Source: Trichomonas vaginalis G3 (taxonomy: Eukaryota; Parabasalia; Trichomonadida; Trichomonadidae). From it: a stretch of DNA of 64,000 nt. The notes under the pieces are model-generated. The model was not told the origin of the DNA and ran no database searches. It worked only from the letters and a program-made list of their open reading frames with translations. The stretch is from NCBI RefSeq assembly GCF_026262505.1, contig NC_067207.1, forward strand, positions 18,010,082 through 18,074,081. Direction: 5' to 3'. The translations under genes were made by a program, and so were the position numbers. Shown here in pieces: positions 10,234 through 19,975 of this stretch; position 1 is the stretch's first letter, and every line of letters begins with the position of its first letter.

Positions 10234-11061
10234 TCATTCTTCCTCTTTGAAGTTATCGAAATATTCTGTTATTTTTTCCTTTAACAATGTTAAGTCTTCT
10301 TTGAAGGTAAGTATTGTGCAACCTTTGATGTCATAGTGTGTTTGAGGAAGAGTATTTTTGACAATTTCCTTTATTTGCTCATTCGGTGTCATTGAAATCG
10401 GTAAGTTTTCACGATAGAACCAGTTTCTGTCAGATTTGTAAATCTTAGCAAGGTCGTAAAAGCTTTTGTTGTTTCTTCTGACTAAATGCAACATAACCAT
10501 ATCTCTGTCTTCTTCATTTTCCATCTCTTCAGCGTAAATCATATACTTATAACTCTTTTCCTTTCCTTTTGGTACTGAACGTGGTATTCTTTTCTGTATG
10601 CTTTTGTCTTTGGATTCAATGACTTCATCTTTTGCTTGAAGTTTCTTTTCCATCTGTTCGCGTTCTGCTTTATATAGTTCATCTAACATCATGAAAATAT
10701 AACAAGCATAACGAGGTGAAGCCCACATTGCTACAGCATTTACTAAAAGTCTATGAACATAATAACCTTTCAAACCAGGTGCCAAATTCTTGCGATTTTC
10801 GTACGGAATCTCTTCCCTCGGTTTTCCGAGGGAAGCAATCATATGAGGAAATTCTTCTAAAAGTTCTTTTGCCTGTTGGTTTTCAAACCAATGATATGCT
10901 TGCTTTGTAGAACGAAGAGCATTCATTATACTTTGCATTTGGTACATGTCATCTTTGACTGAACGAATGAGACGTAACTGTTTGTTATATTGTATGTACT
11001 CGTATTCTTCATTTATGGCTTCATGAACGATAGCAGTTGTTGTGTTCTCTGATGTTGACAT
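10234..11061 (-). CDS. KilA-N domain protein 1 (275 aa), Element 1
   Basis: The KilA-N DNA-binding domain is centred on GYYVHRLLVNAVAMWASPRY. It is followed by a coiled-coil (REQMEKKLQAKDEVIESKD) and a conserved C-terminal region ending in an acidic tail. KilA-N proteins are common in large DNA viruses and phages and are thought to bind DNA and regulate. A nearly identical gene lies at 35784-36641 in Element 2. The two differ sharply in one place, where each carries its own hairpin: here a perfect 10-bp stem with TTTT loop at 10812-10835. It is the first gene of the shared three-gene block. It looks whole. Confidence 0.75.
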   Translation of the reverse strand: MSTSENTTTAIVHEAINEEYEYIQYNKQLRLIRSVKDDMYQMQSIMNALRSTKQAYHWFENQQAKELLEEFPHMIASLGKPREEIPYENRKNLAPGLKGYYVHRLLVNAVAMWASPRYACYIFMMLDELYKAEREQMEKKLQAKDEVIESKDKSIQKRIPRSVPKGKEKSYKYMIYAEEMENEEDRDMVMLHLVRRNNKSFYDLAKIYKSDRNWFYRENLPISMTPNEQIKEIVKNTLPQTHYDIKGCTILTFKEDLTLLKEKITEYFDNFKEEE

Positions 11062-11290
11062 TTCTGTTCTTACATACAGGATAAAAAAATAAATAAAAAT
11101 AAAATTAGCGTTATTTCCTGACTTTCACAAAAGACCAAAAATAAACGCTTTACATGTATTTTTCAGCAACTTCGTCAAATAATTTTATAGCTTTATCTAT
11201 CTCATCTACTTCAAACACGTATGAATATCTTATGCAGTGGGAAGCCAGATGGAAATAAATTTACGTCAAATATGCAATTTATAAAATCTT
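11062..11290. other. Upstream region of KilA-N 1
   Basis: AT-rich leader with AAATAAAAAAATAAATAAAA next to the start, resembling the leaders of the other KilA-N genes at 13952 and 36642. No gene seen. Confidence 0.4.
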
Positions 11291-11299
11291 ATGTCGACA

Positions 11300-11373
11300 G
11301 GCTACGTAGCACAGTGGTCTAAGGTGGTGTTATGGAGGGGTCAAGGTCTGTGGTTCGAACCGCGACAGCGCCG
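11300..11373 (+). tRNA. tRNA-like sequence (probably not functional)
   Basis: A 74-nt segment has an A-box-like TAGCACAGTGGTCTAAGG and a B-box-like GGTTCGAACC at tRNA spacing, followed by a short T-rich run. A D-arm with three of four pairs is possible. The anticodon and T arms do not pair well and only the first three acceptor pairs form, so it reads as a tRNA pseudogene or a Pol III promoter-like sequence. No anticodon is assigned. Confidence 0.3.
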
Positions 11374-11437
11374 TATTTTCTTATTTTCTTTATTTGTCTT
11401 GTTTGTCGTGAATAAAAAGTATCATAAAAGTGCTCTA

Positions 11438-11506
11438 TCTTCCACGGGAATAAATAAAAAATTTACTTTATTTCTTCTTTATTTCTTTGTTCCCGTGGAA
11501 GAAGGG
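11438..11506. repeat. Inverted repeat CTTCCACGGGAA / TTCCCGTGGAAG
   Basis: A stem of about 12-14 bp closes a loop of roughly 40 nt. A partial third arm (CTCGTGGAAGC) occurs at 11580. It lies in a gene-free stretch downstream of the tRNA-like sequence. Confidence 0.55.
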
Positions 11507-11636
11507 TTTTGCTGTTTTTTCTCAGCCGAAATCAATGATTTTTTCATTTTTGGAATCCTTAGCGAATGAGGAATCTTTTCTCTCGTGGAAGCTTTGACCA
11601 AAAATAAGCCGCTAGCGGCAAGGGCGAAGCCCATAA

Positions 11637-11992
11637 TTTAGGTGAAGAGACCCAAAGGGTCAGAGCCGCAAAGCGGCTAGGTGAGATGTCACCTGTTTTC
11701 TCACCTCTTTTTTCACCCTCGTGACTTTGTCATAACTTCTTCGTAAATGCTTTGTCATGATTTCATCGTAAATGCTTTTGTCATAACTTCTTCGTAAATG
11801 CTTTGTCATAACTTCTTCGTAAATGCCTTGTCAAGATTTCATCGTAAATGCTTTGTCATAACTTCTTCGTAAATGAGTGTAAATGACCAAAAATAATGTT
11901 TAGGTGAAGAGACCCAAAGGGTCAGAGCCGCAAAGCGGCTAGGTGAGATGTCACCTCTTTTCTCACCTGTTTTCTCACCTCTTTTTTCACAA
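11637..11992. repeat. Left inverted flank of the CxxC-protein gene, Element 1
   Basis: The order is GGTGAAGA, double mini-hairpin (GACCC-AAA-GGGTC, AGCCGC-AAA-GCGGCT, 11649-11678), GGTGAGATGTCACC, CACC boxes, about six 24-27 bp repeat units ending CGTAAATG (11727-11880), then a second double hairpin and palindrome. The same modules recur in reverse order and on the opposite strand at 13031-13220, on the other side of the gene. Confidence 0.75.
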
Positions 11993-12952
11993 GCGTTTCA
12001 CATGAATTGTACGATGTATATTTGAAATTCTAAACAATTTCGTAGCTTCTATTTCTTCTGTCAGTACATCGAATGTTTTAACAATGCCGAAAGTTTCTTT
12101 ATACTTCTTCTTGACGTCAGATAGAAGGAAATCTTCTGCTGTTGGATAATTTTTATTAAGAAATTCTAACATGTTCATTTTATCTTCTGCTGGCTTTTCT
12201 GCTTCTTTCTTTAAGTCTGCATAGTCGTTTCGCATTCTTTCTATCTCTTTGACGGAGTAGTTATATTTCCTCATTGCTGCTTTACATTTAGAACATTGCG
12301 GGTTCATTTTTGCGTTATATTCTGAAACCTTACCTGCTAAAACAACCAAGGCGTCAATGGTTTTCTTTAACTCAAACATAGCGGGTCTTATTTGTTCATT
12401 CCATACCTTACCTCTTCTATCTTTATCTCTTATCTGCCATACACATTCTGCAACTAACGAAACAAAGTTGTCGTAGGTCTTAAATTCTTCAGATTTATAT
12501 ATGTCAGAAATATTCTTATATACCATGTCGCAATCTTTGTCCATAACCTTATGGTTGCAATGAAAACCAAGGAATTCATAATTTACCTTTCGTATGAACT
12601 TCTTTATTTCTACTGAGTCAGTTGCTTTGACTTCTATTTCGTCAAATTCGGGAATGGTTAGTTTTTGTTGTTGGATTTCAGGCAATTTGGGTAAATGGTC
12701 AATAATGTCCTGCATTTCATAAAGATACTGTTCATTTGTTTCATCTTTCGCACTACAGTCTAAATTACTTGTTAAAAGTTCTTGCTTTATCTTCTGGATT
12801 TCTGTTTCGAAAGTAAATGAAGAAGGAATGAAGCTTTTCATTTCTACCAACATTGACGTAGGATTCATGACTAACGAGTTTGGTGAAGTTGTTGTGGACA
12901 GAGTCCCGCCGTTCGCGGCTTGAATTGTTGTTGTGCCGATTGTTGAAATCAT
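11987..12952 (-). CDS. CxxC protein of the shared block (321 aa), Element 1
   Basis: A mostly helical, charged protein with one CSKC pair (PQCSKCKAAM, about residue 220) and additional Cys/His (FHCNHK, about 150) that might bind zinc. The Element 2 copy (37547) is about 90% identical from residue 26 on. The N-terminus here has about 17 extra residues coded in part by a GCCG-TTCG-CGGC hairpin (12908-12919) that the other copy lacks. The gene is enclosed by inverted flanks in both elements. Function is unknown. It looks whole. Confidence 0.65.
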   Translation of the reverse strand: MISTIGTTTIQAANGGTLSTTTSPNSLVMNPTSMLVEMKSFIPSSFTFETEIQKIKQELLTSNLDCSAKDETNEQYLYEMQDIIDHLPKLPEIQQQKLTIPEFDEIEVKATDSVEIKKFIRKVNYEFLGFHCNHKVMDKDCDMVYKNISDIYKSEEFKTYDNFVSLVAECVWQIRDKDRRGKVWNEQIRPAMFELKKTIDALVVLAGKVSEYNAKMNPQCSKCKAAMRKYNYSVKEIERMRNDYADLKKEAEKPAEDKMNMLEFLNKNYPTAEDFLLSDVKKKYKETFGIVKTFDVLTEEIEATKLFRISNIHRTIHVKRL

Positions 12953-13030
12953 ATCTTTACATACAAAATAAAAAAATAAATAAAAATAAAACTAACGTTA
13001 TTTTTCTATCTTAAGGAAATTCATGAAAAT

Positions 13031-13225
13031 TCAAGACCCTTTGGGTCTCTTCACCTATAATATATTTTTGGTCATTTACACTCATTTACGAAGAAGTTAT
13101 GACAAAGCATTTACGAAGAAGTTATGACAAAGTCACGAGGGTGAGAAAACAGGTGAAAAAAGAGGTGACATCTCACCTAGCCGCTTTGCGGCTCTGACCC
13201 TTTGGGTCTCTTCACCTAAACATTA
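13031..13225. repeat. Right inverted flank of the CxxC-protein gene, Element 1
   Basis: Mirror image of 11637-11992 with only two repeat units (13075-13135, reverse orientation) between the hairpin/palindrome modules. Followed at 13251-13275 by the GCCGCTAGCGGC plus GGGC-GAA-GCCC double hairpin. Confidence 0.75.
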
Positions 13226-13285
13226 TTTTTACTGAATTCAATAAAAATAAGCCGCTAGCGGCAAGGGCGAAGCCCATGAGTTCAT

Positions 13286-13951
13286 TTACTCACAATATTT
13301 TTGTACAAAACGACCCCAAACTTTTAACTTCTTTTCTGCAGCTTCAAATGCTATCTTAGCGAGTTCATATTCTCTAAATTCTCTCTTTAAATCTTCTTGT
13401 TCCCATTGGTCTAGTTCGTATGGAGAATCTCTATAACCATAATATATCTCACGTTCATGTTCTAATTGTTTTTCACACATTTTTCCAACTTCTTCTTCGA
13501 ACAAAGGTTTAGCATTCTCCACTGTATCTTCGAGTTCTTCTTCATCTAACTTCTCATGAACTTTCTTGTCTATGGAGTCCATAATATCTTTGACATAAAA
13601 TGCATACTTTACAGAGCACCATTCAGCAACAAAATGAACGAGGTCAGCATGTATGTAAATACCTTTGAATTCATTCATAACGCCCTTAGTAAGCTCATAA
13701 AATGCTTGTTTTGAGGTTGAGCCACTTTTGGCTCGACCGTATTCTTTCAACCAAAACTCAAGAATTTCCTGCATTTTAGCACTATTGAGAAATCTGTTTA
13801 AATGGTTTAACCTTCTCGCTTCTCTTGCCATCTTTGTTGCATTAATGTAACCATCCTTGTCTCTACGTAAGACTTCAATACCGTTATAAGTGCCTTTTGT
13901 GAATGTTTCACCATTAGATTTGTTCGTGAATGTTTTTGCTTCGATTGACAT
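13286..13951 (-). CDS. KilA-N domain protein 2 (221 aa), Element 1
   Basis: Classic KilA-N/APSES-like start: GIEVLRRDKDGYINATKMAR, followed by the helix-rich remainder and an acidic, glutamate-rich C-terminal half. The ATG at 13951 (MSIEAKTF) is chosen over an upstream ATG because it gives exactly the 221-aa length of the Element 2 copy at 38885 and follows an identical leader. A hairpin inside the gene (13715-13738, stem GGTTGAGCCA) codes GRAKSGSTS-flanking residues. Probable DNA-binding regulator. It looks whole. Confidence 0.75.
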   Translation of the reverse strand: MSIEAKTFTNKSNGETFTKGTYNGIEVLRRDKDGYINATKMAREARRLNHLNRFLNSAKMQEILEFWLKEYGRAKSGSTSKQAFYELTKGVMNEFKGIYIHADLVHFVAEWCSVKYAFYVKDIMDSIDKKVHEKLDEEELEDTVENAKPLFEEEVGKMCEKQLEHEREIYYGYRDSPYELDQWEQEDLKREFREYELAKIAFEAAEKKLKVWGRFVQKYCE

Positions 13952-14037
13952 TTCTGTTCTTACATACAAAATAAAAAAAATAAATAAAAATAAAACTAAC
14001 TTTATTTTTGGTCTTTTGTGAAAATTCACGAAAATTC

Positions 14038-14120
14038 AAGAGGTGAAAAAAGAGGTGAAAAAAGAGGTGACATCTCACCTAGCCGCTTTGCGGCTCTGAC
14101 CCTTTGGGTCTCTTCACCTA
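14038..14120. promoter_or_regulatory. Gene-end palindrome and double mini-hairpin
   Basis: GAGGTGAAAAAAGAGGTG, GGTGACATCTCACC, AGCCGC-TTT-GCGGCT, GACCC-TTT-GGGTC and TTCACCTAAA. It is between the second KilA-N gene and the integrase gene and closes the shared block on this side. Confidence 0.6.
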
Positions 14121-14218
14121 AAATATATTTTTGGTGTAAATTTATGACAAAATAAATGGTACCATTAATAATACATGACTGTTCTTATTCATGTCTGATT
14201 TACATCCAACGAAAAAGT

Positions 14219-15301
14219 TTAGAAGAATTTTCTTATTCTTTCTGGCATGTTTTTATCTTTCCAGTACTCCCGCTCTAATGGTCCCAGATGAGTTGGTTTA
14301 GATTCTCTCAAGTTCTTAGATGGTATAACATCTTCAACGCCTCCTTCATATCTTACTTTATAAGTGTCATCGTTTATGTTGTAGTCAAGTATTTCAATAA
14401 CCACTCCTCGCTTTGCTTCGTCAATGGTTTCAGCAAGTTTGCCATTACTACTTTCGACTAATTTATGTCGAGGGTAAAATGCTATGGAGTCGTCAGCAGC
14501 TTTTATAAGATATCCATTACCTTGCGTAGAGTCTACGATATAATAATTTCGACTTAACCTTAAACGTTTCTTTGTCAATGGTTTGTCGTCAAGAACTACA
14601 CGAACTTTTGTACCAGGAATGAGGGTAAATTGTTTTGAATTTCTGATATTTTGTGTTTGGCTTCGTTTCTTTTGTATATACTTTTCTTCTTGTTGTTGTG
14701 TCATTGAATTTGGTGTATGTCCTGTTGTAGAATGTGTTGAGGAATTATATACTTCGAGAAAATGTTTCATTGTTTCTTCGGTAAAGTCTCGCTCTTGGTT
14801 TAAATCTCTGAGAGTCCTTATGAAGCGGTTAATGATACCGAGTATGTTATGGTTATGGTCTTCAGTAGTGTAGTGAGTTATGTTATGCTTAATGAGAAAT
14901 TCTGTGATTTCATTGCTGAGGTATGCACTGTCTTGGTCTGATGTTAAAATACTTGGGTTATGTTCTGCTACAAACTTTTGTAAAACTCTTAACACTTCAT
15001 GAGTTCCTTTATTTTTCATTATATATGCATATGCTTTACGAGTGTTAACATTTATGAAGATGAGGAATGGTTTATGACCTCCTTTTCTGCTTTGAATGAG
15101 AGTGTCAAATTGGTATGCGTCAGGAGTGTTGGAGTAAATTGGTAAAAAGTAGTCGTAAGGATTATTTTTGTTTGATGTACAAATTTTGTCAAAGAACCTT
15201 TTCACTTCAGCTCTGTTAGTAAATCCCGAACTCTTTGCAGCTTCATTGAACTTCTTAAATGACCTCCATGGATGTTGTTCGAATACTTCTTTCAAGCTCA
15301 T
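14219..15301 (-). CDS. int: Retroviral-type integrase (rve), 360 aa
   Basis: Core domain landmarks are QFDTLIQS, FINVNTRKAYAY, ILTSDQDSAY and HNILGIINRFIRTLRD in the order and spacing of rve/DDE integrases. The C-terminal 60 residues (VIEILDYNINDDTYKVRYEG and on) look like a chromo/Tudor-type beta barrel that may steer target choice. The enzyme would join element ends to host DNA, giving the 5-bp duplication. It stands beside the fibre gene, as in Element 2. The frame is whole. Confidence 0.85.
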   Translation of the reverse strand: MSLKEVFEQHPWRSFKKFNEAAKSSGFTNRAEVKRFFDKICTSNKNNPYDYFLPIYSNTPDAYQFDTLIQSRKGGHKPFLIFINVNTRKAYAYIMKNKGTHEVLRVLQKFVAEHNPSILTSDQDSAYLSNEITEFLIKHNITHYTTEDHNHNILGIINRFIRTLRDLNQERDFTEETMKHFLEVYNSSTHSTTGHTPNSMTQQQEEKYIQKKRSQTQNIRNSKQFTLIPGTKVRVVLDDKPLTKKRLRLSRNYYIVDSTQGNGYLIKAADDSIAFYPRHKLVESSNGKLAETIDEAKRGVVIEILDYNINDDTYKVRYEGGVEDVIPSKNLRESKPTHLGPLEREYWKDKNMPERIRKFF

Positions 15302-15320
15302 TTATGTAAAAATAAAGATT

Positions 15321-18320
15321 TTAACCAACTCGTATCCAAGCGTGCATTGTTATATAAGGAGGCATATAATCTTTTCCATTACCTGCTGGGTCTGTAATAC
15401 CAGCTACAACATGTGTATGATTTCCTGCAGTTCCACAGAAAATACCTGTGCTAACATCTTTGGGGTCAGTTGTGATATCATATCTGTTCATTCCCTGTCT
15501 ATCCGAACCCGCTGCAAGATTTGTATAACCTCTTTTTGTTATTGAATGTGAATGGTTTCCTTCCACAGATGTTCTTCCACTGAACCTATGCATATGTGAA
15601 GGAAGGTTTTCAATACCTATTTTCTTTGAACCTCCCATCTTCATTGACTGCGTATTAGTGTAGAATGGAAAACTGTCAACTATTTCATACCATCTACCAC
15701 CAAATAAAGTGTTTGGATTTATTGGATTCATAGACGTATAAACAGCTCCTATAGGATATATTAAATCATATATGCTCATAACTCTATAAACATATTCTAA
15801 AGAACTTATGTCATTAAATACCATTTGGAATGTATCTCCCGGATGAAATGTTGCATTTGTTCCACTTTTATAATGTAATGTTAGTTCAATAGAATTATCC
15901 AAGAAAAATTCAAAAGTATCTGGTTGAAGACCTCTAACAAATTCAAATGGAGTTGCTGGTTCACCATTTATAATTTCTGTTGTAAATGTCATTGTATCTG
16001 GTTTCGAAAATTTCTTTGTTAGTTCTGTATCCACATAAGTTTTGTCGGCTTTACTGTCTAACATTGCTGGTAGTTCATGTGCTTCAAAGTTTCTGACATG
16101 ACCTTCGATATTCATACATTTGTTATTTAAGGAGTTTAGTGTATCTTTTACGCTTGTACTTGGATTTACTAATGGTGCACTTGAACCAAGGTCAAAGTTC
16201 AATATTATGTCGTCTGCTCTAACAGTAGTGAAGGATTTATGTGTATGGTTCTTGTCTGCTTTACTGTCTAAAGAAGTTTGAAGTTCATTTATATCGGAGA
16301 TGTTGTGTTTATGAGATTTCAAAACTTTGTTCGTTGCGTCAAGTTCAACTTTGTCAGCTTTACTTTTAATAGCATCTTCAAACGTTATTTTTGACTTAAC
16401 TCTCAAAGTAAATCTTGGTTCAACTAATACACCATTAACATTGAAAGTAGAGGCATAAATTTCATCGTTATAACCAAATGCTTCTGGTGCTTTAGCTACA
16501 TCATACTGTACAGTACAGCTTATGTCATAACCTTTAGCACGAATGTATTTATATCTTCTTTCATTAACATTTTTTGTCTTCACTTCATCACTTCGTTTAA
16601 ATATCCATGGTAGTCCGTTATAATCTGTTCGTCTGAAGTTATATAATGAACATGGTTTTTATCTGCTTTTTCGGCTAATTTCTCATTAACATCATTCACT
16701 TCTAATTCAACTCTTCCGCTAGAACTCTTATTATCATTAATCTTTTTCATTAATTCGGTAATTACGTCATAAAGACTATATTCTGTTTTCGGTTTGTAAA
16801 TAATGAGTCAAAATTTCTTTTCATCATTACATCGCTGACATTAATGATATCACCAATTCCTTTTTCATTTATTCTCTTCATTAATTCTGCAATAATGACG
16901 AATATATAATCTGTTAATTTATTCTCTTCATCGAGGGTTATAGAATGTTTTGAAATTGAATCATTAACTCCTCTAAATAAATCAATAACTTCAGGATACA
17001 CGTTTTTAATGTCTTGAATAACCCGACCAGTATCCTCGCCACTATGTGGCTCTGAGCCCGTTGGGCTCTGTTGTTCATGTTCTTCGTTCCCGTCGTTACG
17101 TGGTTTTATATCTCTAACCATCATCAACGCAGCCATAACCGGAGGGTTTGTTGCTACCTGTTCGAAAATCCGTCCGTTATGTATGGTATATCTAAATAAT
17201 TTCTTTGTGTTTGTTAAAACATTTGAAACAAGTCTTTTAAAACCATCTACAAAAATTTCCTGTTTCACCTAATGTTCTTGCAGCATTTACAAGCTCACCC
17301 ATTCCCGCTTTTGACCCCAAAAACGTCCATATTGCATTTATTTCACTCTGTATAGTTGTCCATTCAGCGAAACTAACACCCGCATTCGCTAAGCTGAAAA
17401 TGAAATTCAGTGGATCGAACTTAATTCCACCTTCTTTTTCAATTTCAACGAACTCACTAACATGAGATTTTAAATATTCTTTCGTTAAAATTGTTTTCCC
17501 CGATGTTATGTCATTAACGAAACTATCACCGTCAAAAGTTAACGAATTCAATTTCGTCGTTGATGCTTTTATTTCATACACCGCTTTATCGATAGTTTTT
17601 GGCTCACCTTCTTTAGAAGCATATGAAACATTAATGAATGAATTATATGTATTCGTGAATGAGTTAAAATCAATGATTTTCATTAATGACGCCTTTAATG
17701 ATTCATTAACTGTTGAATCCCTTAAAACAATTAATGAACTGTCCTTTATGAAAGGTACACTGCAAACCGTCGAGTTTGGATCAAATGCTGTAGTTGGTGC
17801 AGGAATATTAATGATATAAGTCATTAAATCATTAAGTGACGTAAATAATGTTGTCGTTTTGATTTAATTTCTTTAGCATCTGTTATATATGGTAATTTTA
17901 TTTCTGTAGTTTCTGAATTAAAGATATTCGCTAAAATGTTTTGTAAACTGTTTTGAACAGCTGTGTAAACCGTTGAATCCGGAACTCTTACGATTTCACC
18001 ATCCTTAATAAAAGGCATTGTACATGACGTAGTGCTTGGGTCAAATCTTTCGGGATTATAATTCAACATATATTCTAACGCTTCATGAACAGACTTATAT
18101 ACTGTTGTGTCGTTCTTCATGACAACTTCACCATTTACAATGAATGGCATTGTACATGGAGTTAAATAGGGTCAAACTTTTCATAGTCCTTCCATGTTAT
18201 GTATTTCTCGGTATTTCCATCAGAAATAACAATATATTTGTCAGTAAGTGTGAGAGAGTATTGACCAAAATATAAACGTTTAGCTCTGTCAGCTTCATAC
18301 GCATATGCAGCAATACTCAT
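15321..18320 (-). pseudogene. Fibre protein with phage-type collar domain (fossil)
   Basis: The N-terminal part has at least three repeats of the type FDP-x-ST-x-C-x-x-PFI ... DSTVY. The middle has KADKNHTH-type repeats (SKADKNHTHKS). The C-terminal part has the bacteriophage tail-collar pattern: YPIGAVYTSMNPINPNTLFG, GRWYEI, NLPSHMHRF, GNHTHV and YMPPYITMHAWIRVG. This suggests a trimeric receptor-binding fibre. A shorter relative is at 43547 in Element 2. A pair of mini-hairpins sits inside it at 17038-17068. It is divergent from the penton-like gene with 17 bp between starts. It is broken (several breaks). Confidence 0.75.
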
Positions 18321-18337
18321 ATTTTAATGAGAATAAA

Positions 18338-19114
18338 ATGTTGTTCTATTTGCAAAGTACAGACCCAAACGAATACGGGACAGTAAAGCTACAAACAAAC
18401 TTAGGTCTACAGAATGAGCCACTTGCATTCAGAGTTGTTGACTTCAATACTATCGCTTCATTCGTTATAACAGATGAAACAGATTTCATGGAGCTTGAAA
18501 TAGATGGAAAGAAGCATGAAATAAGATTTCACAATAATGTAGAATATAAGATGGAAACATTAGCTGGAGTGTTAAATGCGCTCATAAATACTACAATAAA
18601 CAAGGAGAACGAAGAAAACTTAATGAATGTTAAACTTATTGCAGGAGTTTTGAAGTTCAGTTATGCGAAGGAGTTTAAGATAACACGAATGAGTCATAGA
18701 GTTCAATTGCTTCTGGGAGCATACCATATGACATTTCCTTTGAAAAGTATTGACAAAACGATTGAGATGAAATCTGTTCCATACGTATGTTATGGTAATT
18801 GTTTATACGTTGAGTCAAAAATAGCTAATGTCACAGGCATTTCAGGAGTTAATAGTAAAGGTTCAGTAGAATATAAATCCTTCTGTTATGCAGTCAATTC
18901 AATGTTCATTCCAAACGTTCCTGTCATAGTAACTCATTTAGGTAAATGGGTTCGCATTAGTCCTCATAATTTGAAAGACATGCAATTCAGACTTGTTGAC
19001 TTTCAAGGAGAGCCTGTAGAACTGAAGGCACCAGTGCGAATGACTGTTGAAGTTGACTTTTTAGAAAATATTAAATGCAACAGCTTACAAGAGAACTCAG
19101 AGCTAAAAATATAA
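18338..19114 (+). CDS. Penton-like minor capsid protein (258 aa)
   Basis: The C-terminal stretch NLKDMQFRLVDFQGEPVELK matches the single jelly-roll strand pattern seen in Polinton penton proteins (L-x-D-x-x-G-x-x-V). The preceding region shares a plan with the Element 2 protein at 30795 (LLGAYHMTFPL, YVCYGNCLYVES, YAVNSMFIPNVPVIV against LISGFYYQQFPI, LYIVSNLGS, INNTFSAGLPIV). The start at 18338 is preferred, being 17 bp from the divergent fibre start and preceded by an AT box; an in-frame ATG also occurs at 18305. It would form capsid vertices. It looks whole. Confidence 0.5.
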   Translation: MLFYLQSTDPNEYGTVKLQTNLGLQNEPLAFRVVDFNTIASFVITDETDFMELEIDGKKHEIRFHNNVEYKMETLAGVLNALINTTINKENEENLMNVKLIAGVLKFSYAKEFKITRMSHRVQLLLGAYHMTFPLKSIDKTIEMKSVPYVCYGNCLYVESKIANVTGISGVNSKGSVEYKSFCYAVNSMFIPNVPVIVTHLGKWVRISPHNLKDMQFRLVDFQGEPVELKAPVRMTVEVDFLENIKCNSLQENSELKI

Positions 19115-19151
19115 GTATGAATGTTATGTATTAGGTCATGAACTTTGGTTA

Positions 19152-19343
19152 TTGCTGTTTGATGAAACAAATGAATTAGTTATGTCAGTCAAGAGAACAG
19201 AAAAAGGCGTCAAAGGCGCCGAGCGCAAAGCGCTATATTGTGTTAGTGAAAACTGCACCAAGTCAATAAGATTAGGTTTGCATTATGAAGATGAGTTCGA
19301 TACTGTTGAAGAAGTTTTGGATAGATATTACAAATTGCTTTAA
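19152..19343 (+). CDS. Small ORF (about 63-75 codons) without a clear ATG
   Basis: A coherent small domain (LFDETNELVMSVKR ... YEDEFDTVEEVLDRYYKLL) directly follows the penton-like gene. No ATG opens the frame. A mini-hairpin AGCGC-AAA-GCGCT (19222-19234) is embedded in it and next to GGCGCC. Function unknown; it could be a remnant or a read-through product. Confidence 0.35.
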   Translation: MLFDETNELVMSVKRTEKGVKGAERKALYCVSENCTKSIRLGLHYEDEFDTVEEVLDRYYKLL

Positions 19344-19413
19344 TTTACTAAAACATATTTCAAACATAATTTATATTCTGTTGAAAGTTGTATACTCGTT
19401 CGAATATTTATAC

Positions 19414-19950
19414 TTAAACTAACTCTGTAGTTCCTGGTATTTCAATGATGCGGATGTTACCTATTTTCATGAATGGTGGCGTTTGACCACAGCATTCGAT
19501 TTCAGGGTCGAGATAGTCAATGACACATTGCTTTCCTGTTATTCGTGATATAACATTTTCAAGGTCCTCCTTTGTTAGAATTATTTGGTTCTTGCTTATA
19601 AGATTTGTCAAAAGCTTCTTATCGTCTTTGAGTAAAATTGTTTGGTATAACTGAAGAAGGTAATGGTCTACGTTATCTGAAGGATTTGTTTGAACATTTG
19701 TGTAAGGGTTGTCGTTGGCTTCTCTTGAAAGAATTTGGTCCAGTGGTGGATACTCTAACTTAACATCTGATGTAGCGTTAGCGTTTGAAGCTGAGTTTAA
19801 ATTCACGGATTTCAGTTCTGGTTCTTTTTCTTTCAAACACTCTGAACTATAGTTCTTTATGACAATATTGTTTGTCGTTCGTGAGTCAACATTTGATGTT
19901 GGTTCAATTGGAACATTAACGGCACCAGCTAAGATGGATTTGCTTCTCAT
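19414..19950 (-). CDS. CCG-motif protein (178 aa), Element 1
   Basis: It has the same length (178) as 30254-30790 of Element 2 and shares the segment IDYLDPEIECCGQTPP / IKEIEPDIACCGVSYN about 40 residues from the end, with a preceding helix of matching pattern. The N-terminal half is disordered and Asn/Ser-rich. The conserved P-[DE]-I-x-C-C-G core may bind metal or form a disulphide. Divergent from the 133-aa gene across TTTTTATTCTATATGAA. In both elements it neighbours the penton-like gene, so a virion role is likely. It looks whole. Confidence 0.6.
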   Translation of the reverse strand: MRSKSILAGAVNVPIEPTSNVDSRTTNNIVIKNYSSECLKEKEPELKSVNLNSASNANATSDVKLEYPPLDQILSREANDNPYTNVQTNPSDNVDHYLLQLYQTILLKDDKKLLTNLISKNQIILTKEDLENVISRITGKQCVIDYLDPEIECCGQTPPFMKIGNIRIIEIPGTTELV

Positions 19951-19975
19951 TTCATATAGAATAAAAACCTTTTAT

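Noticed and set aside
11291-11569. 92-aa open frame
   Set aside because: It runs through the tRNA-like sequence and an inverted repeat, has no protein-like pattern and no leader box.
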